In this document: one piece after another, positions 6,646 through 13,965 of the stretch
How positions within the stretch are numbered: position 1 is the stretch's first letter
How the letters are laid out: each line of letters starts with the position of its first letter
Assembly: GCA_902797705.1 (NCBI GenBank)
Contig: CADBTX010000140.1
Span: 1 to 13,965, forward strand
Length of the DNA: 13,965 nt
DNA from: an uncultured Lachnospiraceae bacterium
Lineage (GTDB): Bacteria; Bacillota; Clostridia; Lachnospirales; Lachnospiraceae
Reading direction: 5' to 3'
The notes under the pieces: generated by a model
What the model was told of the DNA's origin: nothing
Database searches by the model: none
What the model saw: only the letters and a program-made list of their open reading frames with translations
Made by a program: the position numbers and the translations under genes

Positions 6646-7296
6646 TTAAATCTTATCAAGGTTTATGATCCTGATCCTGTCTTCAAAGGATCTCAGGGCA
6701 TCTTTATCATGGGTAGCCATGACTACCGTAACCCCCTGGCTGTTTATTATGGACAAAAGCTCCGCTATCTCCGCAGAGGAACCGGGATCCAGATTCCCCG
6801 TAGGCTCATCCGCCAGCACCACCTTTGGATTATTGATGATGGCTCTCGCCATGCAGACCTTCTGCTGCTCTCCTCCGGACAATTCCTTCGGGTATCTCTT
6901 ATGGAGATGATCTATGCCCATCATGGTAAGGACATTGATAATCTTCTCCTCGGCGTTGCCGGTATTCCCACCGGTAAGGCTCAGGGTAAGCTCCAGATTT
7001 CCGTACACGGTATATTCATTAAAAAGCCTGAAGTCCTGAAAAATGACCCCTATCTCCCTGCGGTAGGAAGGAATAGCGCTCTTTTTGATGTCGGACAGTA
7101 CATATCTGTCCACCGTGATGCTGCCGGAGGAGGGTTCCGTTTCCTTTGTGAGAAGCCGTATAAGGGTGGTCTTCCCGCTTCCGCTCCTGCCCATCAGAGC
7201 CACGAATTCCCCGTCTTCGATCCTCAGATCCAGATCGGTAAAAACCGGCTTTTCCTCTCCGTCATATTTTTTGGAAACCCTGTCAAAAATGATCAT
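6646..7296 (-). CDS. FtsE-like ABC transporter ATPase
   Basis: This 216-aa nucleotide-binding protein has every ABC motif: Walker A GRSGSGKT (36-43), Q-loop FQDFRLF (86-92), signature LSGGEQ (139-144), Walker B VVLADEP with catalytic E164, and H-loop H196. The YRREIGVIFQDFRL and ADEPTGNLDP segments are characteristic of FtsE rather than of LolD/MacB exporters, and the length is close to FtsE (about 220-230). FtsE normally binds the membrane protein FtsX and drives peptidoglycan hydrolases at division. No FtsX-like gene is in the window, so this copy probably serves the injection system, perhaps through the membrane-anchored kinase-like protein encoded next. Its ATG is 5 bases after the STAS stop with no good ribosome binding site, indicating translational coupling. 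I give no gene symbol because it is probably not the housekeeping copy. Confidence 0.9.
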   Translation of the reverse strand: MIIFDRVSKKYDGEEKPVFTDLDLRIEDGEFVALMGRSGSGKTTLIRLLTKETEPSSGSITVDRYVLSDIKKSAIPSYRREIGVIFQDFRLFNEYTVYGNLELTLSLTGGNTGNAEEKIINVLTMMGIDHLHKRYPKELSGGEQQKVCMARAIINNPKVVLADEPTGNLDPGSSAEIAELLSIINSQGVTVVMATHDKDALRSFEDRIRIINLDKI

Positions 7297-7301
7297 AACG
7301 A

Positions 7302-7601
7302 TCAGCGGATCACGAGAAGCTTGTCAAAGCCCGTAACCCGGAAAACATCCAAAATGGAATCACTGGCATTTATCACTGTAAGGGAGCCCCCTTTTGACTG
7401 GGCAGTCTTCTGCCCAAGGAGCAACGCCCTTAAACCTGCACTGGTAATACGCTCCACCTTTTCCAGATTGACCACGAGGATCGTACACCTCTGCAGTACT
7501 GAGAGCAGATAATTCTGAAATTCATCAGAGGAAAAGGTATCTATATTTCCGTTGACATTCAGCTGAATGCTGCTTCCGCTCTTTATCTCTTCTATATCCA
7601 T
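7302..7601 (-). CDS. STAS-domain anti-anti-sigma-factor-like protein
   Basis: This 99-aa protein is a stand-alone STAS domain of typical length for the SpoIIAA/RsbV family. The core ILVVNLEKVERITSAGLRAL (41-60) carries S54 at the position of the serine that is phosphorylated in SpoIIAA/RsbV. The preceding Asp of the classical DSxG motif is Thr here, a common variant in other bacterial STAS proteins. In partner switching, a serine kinase phosphorylates this residue and a PP2C phosphatase of the SpoIIE type restores it, changing which partner is bound. Its place inside a baseplate operon, with a SpoIIE phosphatase gene just beyond the operon end, suggests it controls assembly or firing of the machine rather than only a sigma factor. 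GGAGAG precedes the ATG; 10 bases separate it from the gpI gene. Confidence 0.9.
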   Translation of the reverse strand: MDIEEIKSGSSIQLNVNGNIDTFSSDEFQNYLLSVLQRCTILVVNLEKVERITSAGLRALLLGQKTAQSKGGSLTVINASDSILDVFRVTGFDKLLVIR

Positions 7602-7611
7602 AATCTCTCCA

Positions 7612-8706
7612 TTAGATCACAACACTTCCGTCAAGGGACATTTCACCGTCAAGAACTGCTTTCTTCTTCTCGGGAAGTTTCGAATTGACGTCAAGATAAG
7701 TATTTGAGTCGATTATAACATTTTCATCCATTTGCGCAATATTTATCCTTGTACGGACCGGCTTATACTGGTCAAGCATATACATGATCTGATGGCGCAC
7801 TTCCTCTGTTATCCTCTTCCTTATCAGGATGGTGACATCATACACGCCCTTTGGAGTGAAATTAGTGGGATAATCGATGTTTTCCTCCTTAAGCCAGGCT
7901 CTTACCTTATTGTGCTCGATGACCACCGGCTCTTCCCTGAGTATCAATGTCAAAAGCCGTATTATCCCCTTCTTGGTCCCCTTCATCCTGTTTAATTCAT
8001 AAGCTTCCTTCACTATGTCCCTTATGACGTCCTCGGGAAGGAATCCTCCCTCAAGGTCTATACCCATCCAGCTTCCGTACTCGATCAGCATCTCAACCGG
8101 GCAGGTATTTAAGTCCAGTATGGAGGGAAGGTTATCTATCTTCTGCTGAAAATCGTTGTAGATACTGGAAAATATCGAAAGATACCTGTGGAAAAAGCTG
8201 TTCCTCTCCCTGTAGATCTCAGGGAAGGTGTCCATGAAATTATCTCCCCTGCTGTCAACGATGATCCTTGATATCACAGCGCTGCCCTCTCCCACCACAT
8301 CAATGGCGACAAAGAGATAGCGTCCCTTAAGGCCGTAGAGCAGCACATCGCTCTCTCCCACAAAACGTCTGGCTCCGTATTTCTTCAGCATGAGAAGCCT
8401 GTCTGCGGGATTAATGTCCTCTGAAAGGAGGTAGCTGTCAAGGCTCATCTCTTTCCCTTCAACCTCACAGAGATTCCTGTCCAGAGCCAGAACATAAATG
8501 CAGATCACCGCATCTCCGCTGCACTCCGGATCAAAGGAGATCCTTCCCCAGCCCGCTCCTTCTTCCATGCTGTCAAGGCTCGAAAGAAACAGGGTGTGGT
8601 ACATGCTCTGACTTTCAAGTGTCAGGCTCTCACTCTCCGGATCATAGGTAAACCCCGGATGGGAGCTTTTCTTTATTCTGTTTTCCCTGATGGAATATCT
8701 TGGCAT
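7612..8706 (-). CDS. gpI-type tail/baseplate protein of contractile injection system
   Basis: This 364-aa protein matches the gpI-like tail protein family (TIGR02242 type) seen in phage tails and extracellular injection systems. An N-terminal beta-rich region (about 1-155) ends in GRYLFVAIDVVGEG, and is followed by TFPEIYRERNSFFHRYLSIF (160-179). The gpI core has LDLNTCPVEMLIEYGSWMGI (197-216), an EAYELNRMKGTKKGIIRLLT helix (234-253), and a closing YKPVRTRINI (314-323). It is about twice the length of P2 gpI because of the N-terminal region, as in other injection-system members. The C-terminus has two LDG units (LDGEMSLDG, 352-360), a pattern often seen at the tail-fibre-joining end of such proteins. 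It should be a baseplate wedge component. The ATG is 16 bases after the J-protein stop, with AGGGGA upstream. Confidence 0.87.
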   Translation of the reverse strand: MPRYSIRENRIKKSSHPGFTYDPESESLTLESQSMYHTLFLSSLDSMEEGAGWGRISFDPECSGDAVICIYVLALDRNLCEVEGKEMSLDSYLLSEDINPADRLLMLKKYGARRFVGESDVLLYGLKGRYLFVAIDVVGEGSAVISRIIVDSRGDNFMDTFPEIYRERNSFFHRYLSIFSSIYNDFQQKIDNLPSILDLNTCPVEMLIEYGSWMGIDLEGGFLPEDVIRDIVKEAYELNRMKGTKKGIIRLLTLILREEPVVIEHNKVRAWLKEENIDYPTNFTPKGVYDVTILIRKRITEEVRHQIMYMLDQYKPVRTRINIAQMDENVIIDSNTYLDVNSKLPEKKKAVLDGEMSLDGSVVI

Positions 8707-8722
8707 AGATATTATCCCCTGC

Positions 8723-10825
8723 TCACTTTTCGTATGTCACTATCTCTATATCGATATCTCCGGGATAGAGAAGGCAGTTCTCGTCCGGATGTATATCGCT
8801 GTCGATAAGTCTTGCTTTCTTAAGGTTTTCCGGGATAAGAGTCATCTCGTAGATGAACTCCACGCAGTTCAGTTCCTCCACTTCCCTGAAAACATCCTCG
8901 AATTTCAATACTTCACCGAAATTCCTGTTGCTTCCGATGTAGTCAATATTCTCTCTGAAGCGCTTCTCTATGGTATCCCTGCAGTCCGCAAAGTGTCTCT
9001 TCACATAGACTGTGCTGCGGACTGAAACCGCCACGTAGACCGGAGAAAGGATCTGGAAACGCGTGGTTATGAGCCTTCTTCCTGAGAGCTCATTTGTAAT
9101 GGCCTTTCTGTAGGTATCGGGAAGCCTGGGCTTATCCTCGTCGGTCCCGGGCATCACGGAGATATGCACCAGGTTCTCCAGTTCATCCATCTTCGCCCTG
9201 ACCTTCTTTATACAGAGCCCGGGAGTCATTGCCACGGCCCTCTCGTAATCTGCCGCGGTGACGCAGGTATAGGGAGTGAAGATATCATCCCTGAAACGCC
9301 TTCTGACATCCTCGGTGGTCTCACTGTAACACCCGCCGATACCGGGTCCCGGGTTATAGAAGTTATATTCCCCTGAGTCTCCCCCGGCTTTGACGAATCT
9401 GAAGAAATTACCGGCTCTTACATTTCCCTTTGGGCCTTCCGTCACGGCCACGCCGCCCATGAAAAGCTCCGCTCCGATAAAATCTCCGGCATCCTCTATG
9501 ACGATCTTTCCCTGATTCTCAAGAAGGCTGTAGCTTAAGATGCCGTCACCCTTCTTATCGGGACGTACAAAGTCATAGTAGGGCTCATTATTCTCATCTA
9601 TCCTTCTGGCGATAAGTGAGAAGGAATCGGGAACGATATTCTTTATGGGAAGTTCTATCTCCTGATCGTCATAGCCTATCACCGAACCCACCCGGTAGCG
9701 CCGCATGATCTCTTCCGAATAGATCACTATCTTTACGGCGTCCTTTACCTTTTCCGGCTCATAGCCGAAGCGCTCCTTATCGAATTCCACCGTAAAGGAT
9801 TCGCTGTCACGGCTGTAGAGGCAGTACCTTCCCTTTTCCGACCCGGAAATGGAAAGCTCATATCTCCTGTAGGAGGATCCCTTCTTCTCCTTGCCGAAGA
9901 CCAGCACGTAACCCTTTTCCGCATAGGGTCCCGGGATCCTTATACTCTTCTGCTTCGGAAAACCGAAGGTCACGGATCTGGTCTCCTTCTGCCAGACCTC
10001 GAACATAAAGGCTTCCACTGAAGAAACCGCCGGTCTCACGTCATAATTAGCCCTTGTAAGGGTGGCCCTTAGGCAATAACCCTTAACGGGGCAGCCGTCA
10101 TATTCCACCGCCTGCTCCGCTGGGAGTTTCATCTTTATTTCACCGCTTACGAGCAGGGATCCGGTATAGTCGTGTACCTTCATTTCCGTAAAGCCCTGAG
10201 CGGTAAAGCACTCCCACTTTATGCCGGCAAAAAGGTTATCCGCCCTGTCCTCCACGGGATTCCTGTTATACCTGGAATTCAGGGTGATATAGAACCAGGT
10301 CTCCTCTCCGGGAGAGGGAAGGCCGTCGGAGATAAAGTAGATGCTGTCTCCCTCCTTTGGAGAATCTCCGAATATCCTGGTGTCCACATTGTATTCCCTG
10401 TCAGCCAGATAGCTCAGATCATGGAACTTGTCGTCATATTGGGAGAAGATGGCTTTGAGGCTTATTCCGGGAAGCACCGTCTCCCGCCTGGTCTCAAAAA
10501 CGAGATCCCCGATGGTAAAGCGGTGATTATTCCTTAAACGTATCTGCCCGTCCCTGTTGATCCTCGAAAGGAGCACTCTGGAGCACTTTCCTCTCGCAGG
10601 CTTAAAGCCCGCGATACGGAGCAGCATGAGCCTCGCCTTTTCGCTCAGGTTATCTATGGCAGAGCCCTGCAGCGCCTCAAAGACCGTGAGGTTTTCAAGG
10701 GTGGTGATACCGGGGTCCGAGGGATTATAATTCGTCCATTCCCTGGTTAAAAGCGGCAGTGCGGAATAATTGTCCGCCATCCTTTCTTCAAATGATCTGC
10801 TTTTATAATCTTCAATCCTGAACAT
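8723..10825 (-). CDS. Baseplate J-family protein (second, 700 aa)
   Basis: This structural protein belongs to the baseplate wedge J family (P2 gpJ / T4 gp6 / Afp12-like). Its N-terminus contains the family segment TREWTNYNPSDPGITTLENL (about 28-47), followed by helices EKARLMLLRIAGFKPARG (about 62-79). The C-terminal third has the conserved block TPYTCVTAADYERAVAMTPG (about 513-532) and then VHISVMPG and a closing beta domain with ISPVYVAVSV-like strands. The middle 400 residues are a long beta-rich insertion expected to face outward on the baseplate. It starts 5 bases after the first J gene's stop, whose TAG is part of the AGGA ribosome binding site. Two consecutive J proteins of different size are the Afp11/Afp12 arrangement. 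Confidence 0.9.
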   Translation of the reverse strand: MFRIEDYKSRSFEERMADNYSALPLLTREWTNYNPSDPGITTLENLTVFEALQGSAIDNLSEKARLMLLRIAGFKPARGKCSRVLLSRINRDGQIRLRNNHRFTIGDLVFETRRETVLPGISLKAIFSQYDDKFHDLSYLADREYNVDTRIFGDSPKEGDSIYFISDGLPSPGEETWFYITLNSRYNRNPVEDRADNLFAGIKWECFTAQGFTEMKVHDYTGSLLVSGEIKMKLPAEQAVEYDGCPVKGYCLRATLTRANYDVRPAVSSVEAFMFEVWQKETRSVTFGFPKQKSIRIPGPYAEKGYVLVFGKEKKGSSYRRYELSISGSEKGRYCLYSRDSESFTVEFDKERFGYEPEKVKDAVKIVIYSEEIMRRYRVGSVIGYDDQEIELPIKNIVPDSFSLIARRIDENNEPYYDFVRPDKKGDGILSYSLLENQGKIVIEDAGDFIGAELFMGGVAVTEGPKGNVRAGNFFRFVKAGGDSGEYNFYNPGPGIGGCYSETTEDVRRRFRDDIFTPYTCVTAADYERAVAMTPGLCIKKVRAKMDELENLVHISVMPGTDEDKPRLPDTYRKAITNELSGRRLITTRFQILSPVYVAVSVRSTVYVKRHFADCRDTIEKRFRENIDYIGSNRNFGEVLKFEDVFREVEELNCVEFIYEMTLIPENLKKARLIDSDIHPDENCLLYPGDIDIEIVTYEK

Positions 10826-10830
10826 ATTTC

Positions 10831-13800
10831 CTACTTATGCACAATGTGCACCCTGTGTGTGCCTGATCTCACTGCCATGAAAGGCGTAACCTGTAGATCC
10901 TGTATATCTATCTCATGCTCCCCGTCCTTATCCCTGTAATGGGCAACCATTGCGGTCTTCCTGATAAGGGCGTGACTCTTTAAGGAGCCGAGCTTCATTA
11001 CGATCTGATTCTTCTTCGGGATAACCCCTATGGGCCAGCCCTCATTCTCCTCACTGGAAACGGGATTCAGATAGTCCTCCAGCATGCTCTCTATCCTGCT
11101 GGTTATCTCAAAGCTGTCCTCGATATTCTCGGTCTCGACCCAAAGCCGCACCGAAATATCCACGAACAGGGGCTCCACTATATGTATCCTCTCGGGAGAA
11201 AGTGTTATGGAGGAAGTCTTCAGCATCTCCTCCTTTAATTCCGCCGCGATCCTGTGGAAGGAGAAGGATCCCTCCATAAAGTCCTTCATGAGAAGTACAA
11301 AGGAGATATCAGCGTCCTCACCGTCCCCCTCTATCCTCTGTCCCGGAACGCAGGCCACCTTGTCGATGCTGTCGGAAAAACTCTGCATCTCATAGATATA
11401 ATCGTTTACGGTGACCAGCCGCCTCCTGCCGTACATTATATTGGCTCCACGACGCATGGCTTCCTTTACGGTCTCCATGTCGGATCCGCCGTAGGCCCTG
11501 ACCGGGTTCGTAACGCCGTCGATAAAGAGCTCTGTACCCACCGTATCGTTTATGGCAAAGGGAGCCACATTTCCATAGGTCCCGCTGCTCATCCGGAGCC
11601 TTACCCTGAAGGCCACGTCATCCGTAACCCTCGGTATATCGGCCTTTATCCCGTCTGAAAAGATTATCTCATTCCTGAAGCGGTCAATGATATAGCTTCT
11701 CCTGTTTTCCAGATTGTAGAAGCTGTCAGTCTCCTCCCACTTTACAAAGATGGAGGCAAAGCCGCCCAACATGTCATATTCCGCCTTGACACTGTCCGGG
11801 TTCTCGGCGATGAGCCTCTCGGCCTCCTCCTTCATGATATAGCCCTTCTCATTGACCCAGACATCGGCGTCCATTATATTGCTTCCCTTAAGAGCGAAAT
11901 GTAAGTTAGGCCCCGGTTCATCAATGTAAAAATCAGTCTCCTGGGCGCTCTCCACATTGGATACCGGCACCATATTCAGCATGATCCGCCTTATATGGGG
12001 CAGGAAGAGCCTCTTCTCCGATTCCCTCTGCACTTCGGATCTGCGTATCTTTATAAAGTAGCGGCTTCTTCCTTCCAGCTCCATCAGACTCATATCCGAA
12101 GGAGGATAGAACATCACTACCCCGGAGTGGGAGAATCCGGCGGTGAGATCCGCCACCTTCATCCTCTTAAATCCTCTTATAGTGCTGTATTCAAAGGTGC
12201 AGTTAAGCTTATTCTGATTCACCGTATCCTCAAGTTCAAAGAAAAGGCTTACAGGGCCTCCCTCAATACGCGAATCAAAGCCTAAGTACAGAGCGTCCTC
12301 GGAGTAATTGCCTCCCGAAAAAACGGGGAACTCCTTTCCTGTCTTCATAAGCTGGGTAATATCCTTCTTACCCGTACCGGAGATCCTTATAAGCCTGTCG
12401 GGATCCACATAGTTCTGACCGTAGGAGAAAGAGAGGGTAACGTTGCTCATATAAGGATAGTGGTGTATGCAGGGCCTTAAGTAACAGTTATCCGACCTTA
12501 AAAGCCTGAAACGGATACAGCGCCCCATATTGGCTCCGGTCTCGGCGCTTGCTATATCATTGGGACAGGTGAATTCCATCACCACATCCTTCGCCGTCTC
12601 TCCGGAAAAGGCATTTGTCACGTCCGGCGCGGGATACAGTTTCTTCCAGCCCGTGCCGTTAAAGTACTCCATAATGACCTCATCCGCATAGGCATGGGAT
12701 GGTATATCCGCCGTATTCACCTTCGGCTTCTTCTTTATGATCTTAAGGCTCTCCTCCACTTCCTGCTTAGTAAGGTAGTGGCTTCTTTCCTTGTATTCCA
12801 GATGGAAGGAGAGAGTGATCTTTGATCCCTTTTTCGAAAGATAGGTATCTTCCCCGATGTAGCACTCATTATAGAGTGACAGGCTCTCAGAGAAGGGTGC
12901 GAAGCCCTCCTTGTCCAGATCGCTGACGCCGTCGGACACAAATTCCGGCGCCCTTTCCTTTCCCTCGGAGGAAAGTCTTATGGAATCGATATTGATGTTG
13001 TCGGAAAGAGGGTGCCTGGCTTCCAGTATCACCACTCCGTATTCCTTTGTGCCGTCGGTGACCTTCCTAATATCACCTTTCTTTTTCAGGATGAATATCC
13101 CTGCTTCCTCTGCGTATACCACGCTGTCAAAGGGCACAAAGTCCTTGCCGTTATAATACTTAAAGACATATTCCCATTCCGTGATCTTTGAGATAAGCTC
13201 GCTGCTCCCCGTGATCTTTACGAAAATAGCCTCATCCTTAAGATCGAAGACCGTTTCGTGATACATGATAAGGATGCTCCGGGAAATATTGCCTTCCTCG
13301 GAAAAGAGCACGAAGGGACGTAAGGTCGTCTTCACATACTGCGAATCTTTTACCTCCGTCTCCTCTTCCCCTTCTTCTTCCTCATCCTCGTTCCTTACAT
13401 TCCTGAAGCCCTCAAGAATGCTGACCGGCGTAAAGTCACCGAGAAGGGGCACCACAGAGCCCTCTTCCCTGTCTGTCATAAAGCAGTCGGTTATCCTTGA
13501 AGCTGTAACATATATCTCCCTGTCAGTCTCAAAAAGAACGGGCTCACCATCCCCGTCCACACTCTCTGAAGAAAGGGCGGTACCCCTTCTTATTACGGTT
13601 CCCGGAACGGTATCCTCGATAAGCCGGAAATTCACGATGGACTGGGCTGCCTTCACGGGCTTTAAGGAAAGATCCAGCATGTTGATGAATTCCGCATGAT
13701 ATCGCTCCGGAATATTATTCATCAGATCGATGTTTTCCTTCATCTGCACCGCAAAAAGCTTCGCGATGACAGAACCGATATCCGGGTTATCCCTGTCAAA

Positions 13801-13881
13801 ATGCCACTCGGGAGTATATACTTCCGCAAGATCCTCTATTTTATTTTCGATGTCTTTTATGTCTCTCTGGTCGATAATCAA
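10831..13881 (-). CDS. Baseplate J-family protein (first, 1016 aa)
   Basis: This is the larger of two baseplate wedge J-type proteins (Afp11-like). The N-terminus VYTPEWHFDRDNPDIGSVIA (21-40), then the ERYHAEFINMLDLSLKPVKA segment (59-78), is the family's typical wedge-interface start. An acidic insert rich in Glu lies at about 161-176. The C-terminal J core contains GRRRLVTVNDYIYEMQSF (about 812-829), followed by DKVACVPG. The long middle is beta-rich. The start is TTG: GGAGG lies 8 bases upstream, and the next in-frame Met is residue 47, which would remove the conserved start of the family, so TTG is well supported. It follows the upstream gene by only 3 bases. In the assembled particle it should form the baseplate ring with the 700-aa J protein and gpI. 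Confidence 0.9.
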   Translation of the reverse strand: MIIDQRDIKDIENKIEDLAEVYTPEWHFDRDNPDIGSVIAKLFAVQMKENIDLMNNIPERYHAEFINMLDLSLKPVKAAQSIVNFRLIEDTVPGTVIRRGTALSSESVDGDGEPVLFETDREIYVTASRITDCFMTDREEGSVVPLLGDFTPVSILEGFRNVRNEDEEEEGEEETEVKDSQYVKTTLRPFVLFSEEGNISRSILIMYHETVFDLKDEAIFVKITGSSELISKITEWEYVFKYYNGKDFVPFDSVVYAEEAGIFILKKKGDIRKVTDGTKEYGVVILEARHPLSDNINIDSIRLSSEGKERAPEFVSDGVSDLDKEGFAPFSESLSLYNECYIGEDTYLSKKGSKITLSFHLEYKERSHYLTKQEVEESLKIIKKKPKVNTADIPSHAYADEVIMEYFNGTGWKKLYPAPDVTNAFSGETAKDVVMEFTCPNDIASAETGANMGRCIRFRLLRSDNCYLRPCIHHYPYMSNVTLSFSYGQNYVDPDRLIRISGTGKKDITQLMKTGKEFPVFSGGNYSEDALYLGFDSRIEGGPVSLFFELEDTVNQNKLNCTFEYSTIRGFKRMKVADLTAGFSHSGVVMFYPPSDMSLMELEGRSRYFIKIRRSEVQRESEKRLFLPHIRRIMLNMVPVSNVESAQETDFYIDEPGPNLHFALKGSNIMDADVWVNEKGYIMKEEAERLIAENPDSVKAEYDMLGGFASIFVKWEETDSFYNLENRRSYIIDRFRNEIIFSDGIKADIPRVTDDVAFRVRLRMSSGTYGNVAPFAINDTVGTELFIDGVTNPVRAYGGSDMETVKEAMRRGANIMYGRRRLVTVNDYIYEMQSFSDSIDKVACVPGQRIEGDGEDADISFVLLMKDFMEGSFSFHRIAAELKEEMLKTSSITLSPERIHIVEPLFVDISVRLWVETENIEDSFEITSRIESMLEDYLNPVSSEENEGWPIGVIPKKNQIVMKLGSLKSHALIRKTAMVAHYRDKDGEHEIDIQDLQVTPFMAVRSGTHRVHIVHK

Positions 13882-13884
13882 GGT

Positions 13885-13965
13885 TTAGTCCTCCGGATCG
13901 CGGCCCTCGATCAGGTTCCCGTCCTCATCATAGTAGGATGCCGGTATGGTCTCATCATATCCTTC
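13885..13965 (-). CDS. C-terminal end of an unidentified upstream gene (partial)
   Basis: An open frame entering from the right edge ends with TAA at 13885-13887. It encodes the last 26 residues, acidic and Tyr/Asp/Gly-rich, finishing in GRDPED. Its stop lies 3 bases before the next gene's TTG, so it belongs to the same operon. In related contractile injection systems the gene before the first J protein is often a gp25-like, PAAR or spike component. These 26 residues are too few to choose between them. Confidence 0.7.
   Translation of the reverse strand, partial: EGYDETIPASYYDEDGNLIEGRDPED
13890..13894 (-). promoter_or_regulatory. Ribosome binding site deciding a TTG start
   Basis: GGAGG on the minus strand, 8 bases before the TTG at 13881, lies within the last codons of the upstream gene. 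It decides the TTG start of the 1016-aa J protein, because no ATG or GTG lies nearby in frame with an intact family N-terminus. Confidence 0.75.

Noticed and set aside
6709..7512. Open frame of 267 codons on the + strand
   Set aside because: It lies opposite the FtsE-like ATPase and STAS genes, both of which have complete family motifs. The frame shows no recognisable domain and is a by-product of their codon use.
2414..13965. A complete prophage
   Set aside because: No terminase, portal, capsid, integrase or lysis gene is visible, and the AAA+ ATPase with two J proteins points to an injection system rather than a phage tail module.

Overview
The window is most likely from a Clostridia-type Firmicute, possibly Lachnospiraceae. 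This rests on strong AGGAGG-type ribosome binding sites, very compact gene packing, an FtsE-like ATPase close to the Gram-positive type, a membrane-anchored bacterial SH3 protein suited to a single-membrane cell, and SpoIIE/STAS-type signalling proteins. No rRNA, tRNA, transposase, integrase or CRISPR array is visible. The taxonomic guess has modest confidence.

Left part (1-2406, + strand). Two consecutive perfect inverted-repeat structures (3-46 and 50-86) lie before a two-gene unit. The first gene encodes a 198-aa cytosolic protein that vaguely resembles the YbjN / secretion-chaperone fold. The second encodes a membrane-bound receptor phosphatase: two membrane segments flanking an extracytoplasmic sensor, then HAMP, coiled coil and a SpoIIE-type PP2C domain. 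The two genes overlap by 11 bases.

Right part (2414-13965, - strand). One long, tightly packed operon reads right to left and enters from beyond the right edge. In transcription order it holds: the end of an unidentified gene; two baseplate J-family proteins (1016 and 700 aa); a gpI-type tail/baseplate protein; a STAS protein; an FtsE-like ABC ATPase; a membrane-anchored histidine-kinase-like ATPase with no visible phosphoacceptor histidine; a membrane-anchored SH3b protein with a Glu/Ala/Ser-rich stalk; a 74-aa unknown; and a tandem-AAA+ ATPase of the kind found in extracellular contractile injection systems (Afp15-like). Gaps run from 20 bases down to a 14-base overlap. The operon ends 7 bases from the convergent phosphatase gene.

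Interpretation. The two J proteins, gpI and the AAA+ ATPase indicate the baseplate/assembly end of a contractile injection system. Sheath, tube, spike and gp25-like genes would be expected to the right, outside the window. The unusual part is the 2.8-kb block of five genes (4823-7601) between gpI and the AAA+ gene. It brings partner-switching (STAS), an FtsE ATPase with no FtsX, an ATP-binding sensor and a possible wall-spanning SH3b protein into a structural operon, next to a SpoIIE phosphatase that could dephosphorylate the STAS protein. My inference is a signal-controlled, envelope-associated contractile injection machine in a Gram-positive cell. The functional links are not proven by the sequence.
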